Origin: Bradyrhizobium sp. 139
GTDB lineage: Bacteria > Pseudomonadota > Alphaproteobacteria > Rhizobiales > Xanthobacteraceae
DNA length: 64,000 nt
Reading direction: 5' to 3'
Assembly (NCBI RefSeq): GCF_023074175.1
Contig: NZ_JADPKS010000084.1
Span: forward strand, 97,726 to 161,725
The notes beneath the pieces were generated by a model, which was given only the letters and a program-made list of their open reading frames with translations, searched no databases and was not told where the DNA came from. A program made the translations under genes and the position numbers. Positions within the stretch are counted from its first letter, which is position 1. The number at the start of each line of letters is the position of its first letter. Positions 55,899-64,000 of this stretch are shown one piece after another.

Positions 55899-56468
55899 AT
55901 GACATTTCTCAGAAGTGCGGCCGTGGCGTCCGCGTCCTTCATCGTAGTTACGGTCGGGTGTCTTGTTTCGCAGCCCGTAGCCAGCCAGCCCGCCCCTGCG
56001 CAGGAACAACTTGTTGATGCGGCAGGCAACATGCATATCCCGAAGAACTACCGAACCACCTACGAATTCCTTGGGAGTTGGTCTGTCGCAGGTGACAAAG
56101 GCGCTAAGCAAATTCACGTCGTCTACGCTTCGCCCGGAACTGCGGCAAGCTATCGCACAACGGGCGAATTTCCCCAAGGTTCGATCCTGGTGAAGGAGGT
56201 TTACGACGCGGCCACTTCGGATATGACGACTGGAACGGTCAGCCATCAAGAACTTCTCAAAGGTTGGTTCATGATGGTGAAGGACAGTAAGAACAGCCAC
56301 CCCGATAATAAGTTGTGGGGCAACGGCTGGGGCTGGTCTTGGTTCGACGCGGGCGATCCCGTGAAAACGACCTCAACGAACTTTCGCTCAGATTGCCTGG
56401 GCTGCCACATCCCAGCCAAGGCGACTGACTGGATCTATGTCCATGGCTATCCCGGACTAAAGAAGTGA
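55899..56468 (+). CDS. Cytochrome P460 family protein, second copy
   Basis: This 189-residue protein is a diverged relative of the preceding one. It has a signal peptide (to about residue 30), the P460 pattern IPKNYRTTYEFLGSW, TGEFPQGSILVKE (with K99 the equivalent of K108), NGWGWSWFD and the haem motif C166-L-G-C169-H170. The N- and C-termini differ strongly from copy 1. Start: ATG 55899, preceded by an adjacent in-frame GTG; AGGA lies about nine bases upstream. The 11-base gap makes a joint transcript nearly certain. The products could form a hetero-oligomer, since P460 proteins are dimers; this is inferred. Confidence 0.92.
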   Translation: MTFLRSAAVASASFIVVTVGCLVSQPVASQPAPAQEQLVDAAGNMHIPKNYRTTYEFLGSWSVAGDKGAKQIHVVYASPGTAASYRTTGEFPQGSILVKEVYDAATSDMTTGTVSHQELLKGWFMMVKDSKNSHPDNKLWGNGWGWSWFDAGDPVKTTSTNFRSDCLGCHIPAKATDWIYVHGYPGLKK

Positions 56469-56498
56469 CGGATCGTTAGCCACGTCCGCTTGGATGTC

Positions 56499-56534
56499 GT
56501 GGGTAATACCAGATGCGTGGGTAATACCAGACTG
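56499..56534. repeat. 18-base tandem direct repeat
   Basis: Two units of GTGGGTAATACCAGA plus TGC or CTG lie end to end (56499-56516 and 56517-56534), identical over 15 of 18 bases. They sit between the second P460 gene and the secreted protein gene, 20 bases before its ribosome site. Confidence 0.7.
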
Positions 56535-56555
56535 GATGCAGAAAAAGGTAGGGTT

Positions 56556-57650
56556 ATGAAGCACAGTAAAAAGTTCAGCAGATGCATTTGTGGATCGATG
56601 ATGATCTTTCTTCTGTCGTTTTCGGCACCCCAAGGGAGTCTAGCAGCCGGTCCGGTAACCTACAAAAAAATCACAAAGCAATTCCTCACGTCGGGCAAAG
56701 TGGACCTTGTACGGGAGGTGGTGACCCTGCCGCTCCATCGCGGCCGTCTTGCCTCGGGAGAAACTGTTTGGTTCGTGCTTACCGACGTAAGTGACTACGC
56801 TACTTCGAAAGACATGGGGCTCACATGGGCGCCGAGTCTCGCTAAGGCAAAAGACTTGACGAGCACACGGGTTGCGGAAATTGATGAGTCGGGTAACTTC
56901 ACGTTCAAATCGGGCCGGGTCGATTTCTCACCGTCACAAACGTTGGTGGGGGGGGAGGCGCCCCATTTTTTTCCGCCTAGGACGGCCCGAGCCGGATCTG
57001 TCGGGGATGTGCACTACAGCCCATTGGCTCGGGTGGCTAATCGCAAGGACATTGTCTTCAACGCTCCAGTCATCGCTTTTAATGTCGAGCCCGCGAAAAT
57101 CGCGTTCTGCAACGGCAGTCCTGATTACTCTGTCGTGACGGACTCCGTGGCGAGCATCTGTCCTGACAAAGGTACCGTTGACTTGAAACTCCGGTTTGGC
57201 TTCGCAAACGGCAAACACCTGCGTTATCTTAGTTTTGACGCAAACTCCGAGGAGTCGGCGACCCTCGAGTCGTCCACCTTTGCGCCTGCGGAAAGCGACA
57301 TTCTTCAGAGCGGCGCGATTGAGGTGATCTATACGATTGTGAACGGCAAGATCGGTGAGAACGATCCGAACCGCCAGGGGCTCGACAGTGCCATCAACGG
57401 AGAGGGCCCCTCGCTCGACATCCTCGCGCACTTCAAGGAGATCAGCGCCGGATACTCTCCGATGTGGGACGTACGACTCGCCGAGTGGACCCAGGAGGCT
57501 ATCTCGAAGGATCAACGGAAACTGATCACTGACGGCGACGATCTCGAAGCAAAAAGTGCGTCAGGTTTGCTGGTGAGTCCTGCGGGCGGGCCCGTGAAGA
57601 CGACGGGGAATCTGGTGAATTGCCCGGTCGTAGGCTTCACCGATGAATGA
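56556..57650 (+). CDS. Exported protein linked to P460 genes
   Basis: The 364-residue protein starts with a Sec signal peptide (MKHSKKFSRCICG followed by a hydrophobic stretch, cut after SLA near residue 31). The mature part is rich in beta-forming segments (TLPLHRGRLASGETVWFVLT, VIAFNVEPAKIAFCNG, KIGENDPNRQGL) with few Cys (three or so), and no CxxCH, so it carries no c-haem. I do not recognise a named family. The segment around WFVLTDVSD resembles exported proteins annotated only as hypothetical. Start: AAGGTAGGGTT before ATG 56556; an upstream in-frame start at 56490 runs through the tandem repeat. Position directly after two P460 genes suggests a partner role, such as substrate binding or a beta-propeller scaffold. 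Confidence 0.8.
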   Translation: MKHSKKFSRCICGSMMIFLLSFSAPQGSLAAGPVTYKKITKQFLTSGKVDLVREVVTLPLHRGRLASGETVWFVLTDVSDYATSKDMGLTWAPSLAKAKDLTSTRVAEIDESGNFTFKSGRVDFSPSQTLVGGEAPHFFPPRTARAGSVGDVHYSPLARVANRKDIVFNAPVIAFNVEPAKIAFCNGSPDYSVVTDSVASICPDKGTVDLKLRFGFANGKHLRYLSFDANSEESATLESSTFAPAESDILQSGAIEVIYTIVNGKIGENDPNRQGLDSAINGEGPSLDILAHFKEISAGYSPMWDVRLAEWTQEAISKDQRKLITDGDDLEAKSASGLLVSPAGGPVKTTGNLVNCPVVGFTDE

Positions 57651-57699
57651 CCTCTTGCCCACATAACTGCCGATTCCCTGCGGCAGCGGCGCGTCTCGC

Positions 57700-58260
57700 G
57701 TCGCCGCTCTGCCCTTGACGTTGCCCCCAAGTTTTTTCAGTTTTGAGTTCGCTCTTGCCGGCGGATTTGCCCGGTTGGGCGGTGCGAGCGACGGGAGCTG
57801 GCGCGGTGCCTTTCGGGTAGCGCAGCGCCAGATCCTGGCGCGGGTGGCAGGTCATGGCGAACTCGGACGGGTTCTCCATCCGAGCTGCGAATGCAGGCGG
57901 CGTTCGTGAGCAATCGCCCTCAGGCGCTGGCGGCGGTTAGCAGCGTCAGCCTGGGTTGTCTGATATCTCATGGTTATGCGGCAGCAGCCGCTTTACACGC
58001 CCGCCGTTCGCTCATCACGTGAGCATCCACCAGATGAGCGACAGCTTTCCGCTTCCCCGCGAGCGTCACCATTTCCTTCCCAGGAGATCCTTCAATGCCG
58101 CATTGTCAACATGGCGTCAGCCAGAAGCCGCTTCAGCTTCGTGTTCGCTTCCTTGTTGCCGTCTCGCGCTTTTCTATGCATTACGCGCGGCCATGGCCCC
58201 GCGCCGTCACGCAAGAGCGGCCCCGCAAAAAGGCCTAATTTTACTCACCAACCACGCCGA
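57700..58260 (-). pseudogene. Decayed IS3-family transposase
   Basis: Reverse strand: orfA end KEANTKLKRLLADAML (near 58160-58110), then in the next frame NAALKDLLGRK, then orfB start MVTLAGKRKAVAHLVDAHVM with SERRACK. The middle of orfB with the DDE residues is missing. The C-terminal end reappears at about 57890-57840 as HSQLGWRT and PSEFAMTCHPRQDLALRYPKG in two frames. This order is specific to IS3 elements of the IS407 type. The tail after that, GKSAGKSELKTEK, and AAAACTTGGGGGCA near 57730 may mark the element's end. Confidence 0.82.
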
Positions 58261-59218
58261 AGCGCGTGTAAAGCGAGAACGGGTTGGGCATCCACTCTCA
58301 GACGTCGTCGAACATCTGCTGCATCCCAGCTTTCGGTAGGGACGCGGATTTGGGCCTAGGTTGCCGTCCATCTCGACCCTTTGCGCTCTGGCTCCGCAGC
58401 CGATTTCCAGAGCACCTGGCAAGCGCATGAGCCTCGAAGTAGCTGACGTGCACGACGGACGGGTCGGATCGACCAGTTGAGACTTCAGCGTCATCGTCCC
58501 GTGCTGGCCGTTCGGGGTCTGCCACTTACGCGGCCCCGACCAGCCCTTAGGCTGCTCATGTTACATCCGAGCTCGATCAGCTCAGCGACCTCCCCGGCCC
58601 GGGAGCAACCAAGTTAGCGACTGCTCGGGTCGACATGCGCGCGCTATTAGACTTCGTCCATTGCCGGCCCGCGTGATCATGCCGCGCCGAGGACGCTGCA
58701 GCCGCGCCTCAGTGTCTCGTACTAGGCATTGAACAGGAATGTGAACCGCTCATCGAATGGCCGTAGTCCGTCAGATCAGCGAGAGCGATCGCCACAAAAA
58801 GCAGGTCGCGTATGTGAGGTGCCAGTTTCGCAGAGCCCGCATCGGTCATCGACTGCGTCCGTTGCGCCCGCGACGGAAATCGGTTCTCCGTCCTACTCGT
58901 TCGTGTGCCGGACTATCGCTAGAACCGCTCAAGGCCACCTGAGCACGAGCGCCGATTGGAACGGATGCGCAAAGGCAGTTGCAAGTCCTCACGATGAATT
59001 CAAATGGGCCATTCAACGCGCATAGACTCGCGCACGCCAAACGTCATCGAATGATCCAGGGCCGAGAATCTGAGGCCTTGCCCGGCCGTCCAAACCTCAC
59101 CACCTTGTCGCGTTCTGAGCGACTTCGCGGAAGCGGCGAGAGCACTTTGCAAACGCTTACGACACACCCGCCGCGGGGCTGCGCGCGCGCCGCAGGCCAC
59201 CGACAACGCAATCGCCCG
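58261..59218. other. Long stretch without a supported gene
   Basis: Nearly 1 kb between the IS3 remnant and msrA with only short overlapping frames. It may contain the 5' end of the IS3 element. Nothing else is recognised. Confidence 0.4.
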
Positions 59219-59731
59219 TCAGGCGGCGTTCCTGCGCGGCAACTTCCATTGTGGACGAACACGATGGCAAGTGTAGCCGTTCGGATAGCGTTCCAGGTAA
59301 TCCTGGTGCTCTGGCTCCGCCTCCCAGAAATCGCCAGCGGGCGAAAGCTCGGTCACCACTTTCCCCGGCCACAGCCCTGAGGCCTCGACGTCGGCGATGG
59401 TCTCCTGTGCGACGCGGTGCTGATCCTCGTTTATGTAGAAAATCGCCGACCTGTAGCTTGCACCCTGGTCGTTTCCCTGCCGGTTGAGAGTCGTCGGATC
59501 GTGGATCTGGAAGAAGAACTCAAGCAGGTCGCGGAAGCTAGTCTGACTCGAATCGAACCTGATCTCGATCGCTTCCGCGTGTGTGCCGTGGTGGCGGTAC
59601 GTGGCATTCTCGACGTCGCCGCCGGAGTAGCCGACCCGCGTTGAGATCACACCGGGCAGGCGCCGCACCAGCTGCTGCATCCCCCAGAAGCAACCGCCTG
59701 CCAGGATCGCGCGTTCTGTAGTCCCTGCCAT
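59219..59731 (-). CDS. msrA: Peptide methionine-(S)-S-oxide reductase MsrA
   Basis: MsrA repairs oxidised methionine in proteins. The 170-residue protein has the catalytic GGCFWG (C14), GYSGG (35-39), the conserved HPTQ-like region, and QGNDQGASYRSAIFY. C-terminal resolving cysteine is in CHRV (residue near 155). Start ATG 59731. It lies directly downstream of a broken msrB gene on the same strand, the common msrB-msrA order, with two bases between them. Confidence 0.95.
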   Translation of the reverse strand: MAGTTERAILAGGCFWGMQQLVRRLPGVISTRVGYSGGDVENATYRHHGTHAEAIEIRFDSSQTSFRDLLEFFFQIHDPTTLNRQGNDQGASYRSAIFYINEDQHRVAQETIADVEASGLWPGKVVTELSPAGDFWEAEPEHQDYLERYPNGYTCHRVRPQWKLPRRNAA

Positions 59732-59733
59732 TT

Positions 59734-59960
59734 TCAGGCCTCCTGCTTTGCAAAGAACCTCACGTAGTCGCCGAATCGCTCATACCCCAATTGGTCGCGG
59801 TGGATTACGCGAAGGGGGGCCGAGTTGACGCAGTATCTCAGCCCTTCCTTGTGGCAACGCCCCGTCAGGTAAAACATGGCCGAGGTGGCTGTCTCAGTGC
59901 TTGGAGCGGACCTCTGTCTCCGTGTATGCCTGCGAGCTGTCACCGTTCTCGAGGACACTT
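59734..59960 (-). pseudogene. msrB: C-terminal half of msrB
   Basis: Reverse frames read SVLENGDSSQAYTETEVRSK followed by an in-frame stop, then DSHLGHVLPDG, and after a frameshift GLRYCVNSAPLRVIHRDQL and YGDYVRFF-like end. These are MsrB segments, with the catalytic Cys in RYCVNSA. The N-terminal half of the same gene is at 60775-60992. The gene is broken by stop, frameshift and insertion. Confidence 0.82.
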
Positions 59961-60017
59961 GCGGCCTCGAGATGCCGCTTTTCATTTCGAGCGCGGCGCA
60001 ATCATGAACATCGCCGG

Positions 60018-60509
60018 TTATGTCAGCGCTCTCGGCATGAAGCAGCGAATGTGCGGTTGGTCGGTCATTTGAAAACCGGAGCTATACCACACCCATACCA
60101 ACGTGCTATGGTCCAAGTTCGGCTCGGTAACGAGGGCATCGTCGGGAACATCAACCCACTCGGTATCGCCCTTCTTCATGTCCTGACCGTTGGAGGCGGA
60201 TCTGTAGAGGTCGGCGGTCTTGGGCACCATAACCCTGTAATGGCTTTCCTTCTTGTTTTGAGTGGTCCATTCGACATCCCGCAGATGTAGGGCGTCGGAG
60301 CCATCACAGCAGGGGCCAGACTTACTACGGAGCTTCGCAAACCACGGGTTCAGCTCCGGGTGCATTGCATCATGGCCGTTGGAAGATGGCAGGTTCATCG
60401 TCAACATTAGGGCGCTCGCGAGCACGCACCTGACGATCAGGTAACAAGCCGAAATGAGAGGACCGCAGTTCTCTTCGGGGGTAACACTCGACACTACGGT
60501 CCCCTTCAT
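60018..60509 (-). CDS. Conserved exported hypothetical protein
   Basis: The 163-residue protein (frame open to 60581, 187 residues) has a hydrophobic segment LISACYLIVRCVLASALMLT that looks like a signal or anchor. The mature part begins HDAMHPELNPWFAKLRSKSG and contains the paired cysteines of GPCCDG, then EWVDVPDDALVTEPN and a final RCFMP. Similar exported proteins, with a CC motif and the VP-DA-V-EPN segment, occur widely in Hyphomicrobiales without known role. Start: GGGAAG before ATG 60509 is preferred. It lies in the segment that splits msrB, on the same strand, so it seems to have been inserted with it. Confidence 0.65.
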   Translation of the reverse strand: MKGTVVSSVTPEENCGPLISACYLIVRCVLASALMLTMNLPSSNGHDAMHPELNPWFAKLRSKSGPCCDGSDALHLRDVEWTTQNKKESHYRVMVPKTADLYRSASNGQDMKKGDTEWVDVPDDALVTEPNLDHSTLVWVWYSSGFQMTDQPHIRCFMPRALT

Positions 60510-60774
60510 CCGGGCTTCCCAAAACCGGCTCCTTTGGATTGGGGCCGTCGGGGTGGAGTCAGTCTTGGGTGTGTCAACCATCCAATCACTCGGCCATACT
60601 CAAGAACGACTCACCGGGATAGTGCAGAAGCGAGCGGAAAAAGCCGACGTTCTGGTAGAGTGAAGTCAGGACTGCCGCTTGCATTCCGCTTTCGCGTCGA
60701 CCAAGAAACGGCGTACGCAATGGGCACAAGACGACTTCAAAGGCGTGAAGTTCACTTCGGGCTTTGGCGGGCGC

Positions 60775-60992
60775 TCGCGCTTTCCGTGAAACTCGGCCAT
60801 CCCGTTTCGCTGTCGAGCTCGTCGAAGCATGCGAAGAGCGGCTCGCTGGAAACGTCGACGCAGAGACCAGACTCCCTGTTGTCCCAGGATTTGTTGCAGA
60901 AGGGAGCGCTCGATCCGATCAGTCTGCGTCGCGCGATACTGCTCGGCAGTCAACTTCGAGACCGCTTCGGGGTTGTTCCTGTAGGTCGGCAT
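60775..60992 (-). pseudogene. msrB: N-terminal half of msrB
   Basis: The reverse frame begins MPTYRNNPEAVSKLTAEQYR then ATQTDRIER, the conserved N-terminal wording of MsrB. A frameshift follows, and the next frame reads NKSWDNRESGLCVDVSSEPL and FACFDELDSETGWPSFTE, which is the MsrB zinc/catalytic region. Similarity ends there at about 60775. The rest of the gene resumes at 59960. Confidence 0.82.
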
Positions 60993-61859
60993 TCGCCGTA
61001 CTCCGTGGTGTGCTACATTAAAGATATGTACCGGGTCGTCGTCCGTCCAATCACCTCCGGCTATCGAAACGATGCCATGAGGATCGACATTGGAGGTGTT
61101 TCAATCTGCAAGGGCCTATTCAACTTCTTCCAGGAGGCGGGTCTGACACTGCTGCAACAGGACTTTGAATCGGGCTACGGCGAAGGCGTGTACCAGGGAC
61201 TGCGGTACGGCGTCACCGGGCGGAAGTCTTTACGGAAAGCGAATCCAGCCCGTTCGCGCGAGCGGTCGCCGGCGGCGACGTCGTCAGCTTCACCCTTTAC
61301 CGGCCGAGGTCGGGTGAGGCTCTTTGCGTCCTGCGAAATACCAGCCAGGCGAGTTTGTTCTCGGGCATCTCCCCAGGGAGCGGAGAGCATCGACCCGCCG
61401 AGGAGAGTTGAAACGCATGGAAAGCTGCACTCGAGACCGCAGTTGACGTTTTTCGCTTCAGCCGGGCACGGCGACTTAGGATCGCTCCCGTCTGCGGTGA
61501 AGTGGCGGTCACCGCCGCGCTCCATCGTGATCCTGACGGCCTTCGCGCTCGCTTCTGATTCCGTGTAGCTCGCCGCGAGCGCCTCGAGAGATAAACGATC
61601 GACTCTCATCACTCAGACTGTTCGCTCGACGCGGGGCACGCCAGCAAACTTCTCCAGTGCCGGTTGGGAGTGCGGCCTGTTGCCTCTGCATCCGAGCTGA
61701 TCGTCGCGCTCGGGGAGGACGTCGGCTGCCGGCGCCAGGTACCGGGGCGCGCCCTCGCGGAGACCGCCACGAAGCTCCACGGCTCACCAAACGCGATCAG
61801 AACGTGGCAGTTGCCTGGTCGCGTCGACCTCGCGGTCGAGCGGAAGGGGTGCTAGCTGC
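60993..61859. other. No supported gene
   Basis: About 0.87 kb with overlapping frames. A 145-codon reverse frame (61175-61612, with LSLEALAASYTESEASAKAV and SPCPAEAKNVNCGLE) has some protein-like character and may be a remnant of an exported protein, but I do not recognise it. Confidence 0.35.
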
Positions 61860-62414
61860 GTGGAAGACAAGGCGGGACGTCTCGGAGGCATGGAGCCGGC
61901 CGAGCAAACCCTGCTCGTCGACCTCAGACGAACGCGCCGCTCACGTCGGCTTCAGGATATCGATGAGCCACCGACGGTTGCGCTCCTGACTCCAGGGCAA
62001 CGGATAGCGGACGCGGTCGCCGCGGTCATGGGATCGTGGACCTTCATCATCGTCCAGAGCGTGATCCTGTGCGTCTGGACATCGGCCAACCTGGTGGGCG
62101 CGATCAGGCGCTCGGATCCTTACCCGCTCACTCTTCTCAATCTCGCGCTTTCGTTCCAGGCGGCCTACGCCGCGCCAGTCATCATGATGAGCCACAACCG
62201 GCAGCAGGACATCGATCGCGAGGCGGCGGAGAACGACTACCGGATCAACGTGAAGGCGGAGCTCGAGATAGAGTTGTTGCATGAGAAGATCGACCAACTG
62301 CGCGAGCGTGAAATCCTCAAGCTAACGGAGGCAGTCAGGATGCTGACCGTGCTGCTGGAGGAGCCGGCGTCGGGTGCACGCGAGTCCGATGCGGAAGGCG
62401 GAGGGCGGTCATAA
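61860..62414 (+). CDS. DUF1003 family membrane protein
   Basis: The 184-residue protein matches DUF1003: two hydrophobic helices (about 58-78 WTFIIVQSVILCVWTSANLV, and 88-113 around LLNLALSFQAAYAAPVIMM), then MSHNRQQDIDREAAENDY and a C-terminal coiled coil (INVKAELEIELLHEKIDQLR). Function is unknown; members occur near stress and ion-related genes. Start: AAGGGG about ten bases before GTG 61860; the ATG at 61890 has its GGAGG only one base away and is unlikely. It stands alone between non-coding stretches. Confidence 0.88.
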   Translation: MEDKAGRLGGMEPAEQTLLVDLRRTRRSRRLQDIDEPPTVALLTPGQRIADAVAAVMGSWTFIIVQSVILCVWTSANLVGAIRRSDPYPLTLLNLALSFQAAYAAPVIMMSHNRQQDIDREAAENDYRINVKAELEIELLHEKIDQLREREILKLTEAVRMLTVLLEEPASGARESDAEGGGRS

Positions 62415-62807
62415 CCAGCGACTATCGACTTCATGGCGTGATGTCATTTTTCATTCGCCGCGCGGAAGTGCATGCTTTAACGGTACCTTGCTCATCCGGC
62501 GCACGGCCGCTTAGCGGGCTGTACGCGGCTCTCGCCCGCAGAGAGCAGCCATACGCGAATGACTGAAGCGGTTCTCGCAACCCGGGCGATGGCAGAGCTG
62601 CGCGATGGTCGAGATCCCGGAGGACGCCGCTATGAAGAGCTTCTTTCGCAACCGTATCCGAAACGTCCGACTACACCCAGGGACAGCATGTTTCCGTGCG
62701 GCTGATGGGGCCAACGGCTACACTGCCGTCCTTAGATCCTCGATCGACCGGGCAATTCTACGTCGAGAATCGACTGCGTCGCAGCACTCTAGGAGCGAGA
62801 TACGAGT
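62415..62807. other. No gene recognised
   Basis: Intergenic region between the DUF1003 gene and the monooxygenase-like gene, both forward. It probably holds the promoter of the latter. Confidence 0.4.
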
Positions 62808-63494
62808 ATGTTTTCAGTGATTTTTGAGATGCTCCCCAACAAAGAGAGTCGGGATGACTATTTCGACAACGCCGAGAGGCTGCACCCCGAGCTGGAGCAG
62901 GTCGATGGCTTCGTCGACAATATCCGATACAAGAGCCTGATTCGCGAGGGCTGGATCCTTTCGCTTTCAAACTGGCGGGACGAGAAGTCGCTTGTCCGCT
63001 GGCGCTCCCGCAGGCGTCATCATGAGGTTCAGCAGAAGGGGCGCGAGGAAATCCTCGCGGACTATCACCTGCGCGTCGGCCAGATCACTGCCGACAATCA
63101 GGTGCCGACGGGGTACGCAGTCACTGAGCAAAGGCTCGATGAGACCGAAGTCGGGGAGGGAACGACGGTGACGCTTATCAACGCGACTCGCCCCGGGGAG
63201 TGGAAGCAAACCGACAACCCGTACGATTGCGCCGAGTGGCTCGGCCTGAACCCGTGGGCTCCCGACACCACGTCCTGGGACATCTTCGAGGCCGTACTTA
63301 CGCCCGGCGACCTGATTCTGCTCATATCCTGGAAGGACGCCGGTGCAGCGCGGGCCTACGAGGACGCTTACGCGCCGAATGAGACGGCACGGGTTCGGAG
63401 AGTGCGGATCGTACGCGATTATGGGAAATACGACCGTCGCGAGGCACCTCAGTACTATGCAGAGGCCCAGGGCGGTAAGGCCCTCTACGCCTGA
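62808..63494 (+). CDS. Two-part antibiotic biosynthesis monooxygenase-like protein
   Basis: The 228-residue protein contains an ABM-fold domain in the N-terminal half (FSVIFEMLPNKESRDDYFDN, LIREGWILSLSNWRDEKSLV, and the RRRHHEVQQKGREEIL helix). A second half repeats a similar strand-helix pattern (WDIFEAVLTPGDLILLISWK, then AYEDAYAPNETARVRRVRIV), suggesting a duplicated ferredoxin-like fold, as in two-domain ABM proteins. Such proteins act as cofactor-free oxygenases or haem-degrading enzymes, but many are uncharacterised. Start: GAGCGAGATACGAGT before ATG 62808. No operon partner is present. Confidence 0.8.
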   Translation: MFSVIFEMLPNKESRDDYFDNAERLHPELEQVDGFVDNIRYKSLIREGWILSLSNWRDEKSLVRWRSRRRHHEVQQKGREEILADYHLRVGQITADNQVPTGYAVTEQRLDETEVGEGTTVTLINATRPGEWKQTDNPYDCAEWLGLNPWAPDTTSWDIFEAVLTPGDLILLISWKDAGAARAYEDAYAPNETARVRRVRIVRDYGKYDRREAPQYYAEAQGGKALYA

Positions 63495-63907
63495 GACCGC
63501 TCCGTCGTGAAGGCCGCCCTGCTGCGAATTAGACCGTGCGTCGGCGAAGTCGCGAGCCGCGGAGCAGCCAGCGTCGCTCTCGCGAGGTGACAGCGACGAA
63601 CACGATCAAGGAGACCCGCCGAAATGAGGACGGCGGAGGCCGAGGCATCGCTGAAATCCGGGTTCTGCTAACGCGTCGCTCGTCTGGCTCCTCATCGTGT
63701 TCCGCTCGAACATCATAGCGGCCTCGTTGCGCTGGATTGGGCGATCCCTCGAAGCGTCCTTCTGTCGTCCAGTGGTGATCAGGGCTTACGTGCTCTCGTC
63801 GTCAGCGAGCGTGAGCCGGAGGCGCGCGGAAAGGTCCGTGTAAACCGATCGTGCACTGACCTGCTCTGGCTCGCCAGCTAAGACCCAAGTCAAACTCTGA
63901 ATGTCAA
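63495..63907. other. No gene recognised
   Basis: Only short frames. It leads up to the tandem repeat that probably marks an IS21-type element entering from beyond the window. Confidence 0.4.
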
Positions 63908-63955
63908 TCGGCGTTCAAATTTGACCCCGTATCGGCGTCCAATTTTGACCCCTTA
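63908..63955. repeat. Tandem 24-base repeat, probable IS21-family end
   Basis: Two adjacent units, TCGGCGTTCAAATTTGACCC plus CGTA and TCGGCGTCCAATTTTGACCC plus CTTA, agree at 21 of 24 positions. Multiple copies of short repeats near the ends, with ATTTTGACCCC wording, are typical of IS21-family elements. The transposase genes would lie outside the window. Confidence 0.5.
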
Positions 63956-64000
63956 GAGCGGCGGGTTTTGACGGTAGCGCTCGCCTCGTCGGAGCTGGTC

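Noticed and set aside
61175..61612. Reverse frame of 145 codons
   Set aside because: Some protein-like stretches, but no recognisable family, and a mixed composition. It is recorded only in the gap description.
1..64000. CRISPR arrays, rRNA and tRNA genes
   Set aside because: No regularly spaced repeats with spacers and no rRNA or tRNA sequence were found on reading the window.

Overview
The window looks like accessory DNA of an alphaproteobacterium of the order Hyphomicrobiales, most likely Bradyrhizobium or a close relative. The base composition is GC-rich, the proteins are of rhizobial type, and there are worn IS1182, IS110, IS3 and IS21-like fragments plus many pseudogenes. This assignment is an inference from gene content. 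I found no rRNA, tRNA or CRISPR array.

Layout. 1-3.8 kb: a decayed IS1182-type transposase, one small secreted protein, then mostly non-coding sequence. 3.8-8.5 kb: a redox-detoxification group of FMN azoreductase, AhpD-like protein, nitroreductase, zinc-free MDR quinone oxidoreductase and OsmC protein. 9.2-13.6 kb: an RND efflux adaptor/permease pair. 13.9-18.5 kb: two membrane proteins and a molybdenum hydroxylase of isoquinoline oxidoreductase type. 18.5-21 kb: a DUF3788 protein and gene remnants. 21.4-26 kb: a small Cys4 protein, a membrane-anchored methyltransferase, a broken and an intact MDR gene in tandem, and hemF with a broken HAD gene. 26-28.3 kb: a LysR gene beside a decayed AraC gene and a cytochrome P460 remnant. 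29-37.5 kb: a signalling block made of a 1620-residue kinase-like/ATPase/GAF/PAS/histidine kinase, a PAS protein, a sulfite-oxidase-like protein and two response regulators. 38-43.2 kb: an AraC regulator, a peroxiredoxin-like protein, and the intact version of the LysR/AraC pair. 44.0-44.2 kb: a candidate small RNA with promoter and terminator. 44.6-57.7 kb: the most coherent unit, a complete cytochrome c maturation set (ccmC-D-G-I-E-F-H forward, ccmB-A reverse), a 5-aminolevulinate synthase, two tandem cytochrome P460 genes and a secreted partner. 57.7-64 kb: an IS3 remnant, msrA with an msrB gene split in two, a DUF1003 protein, a monooxygenase-like protein and IS21-like end repeats.

How it may work. 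The 44.6-57.7 kb part can be read as a self-contained system for making and exporting c-type haem proteins: hemA supplies the haem precursor, ccm attaches haem, and the two exported CxxCH P460 proteins are plausible clients. Around it lie general redox-stress genes. Three gene types occur in several copies at different stages of decay (MDR oxidoreductase, LysR/AraC pair, P460), so the region appears to have grown by duplication and then eroded.
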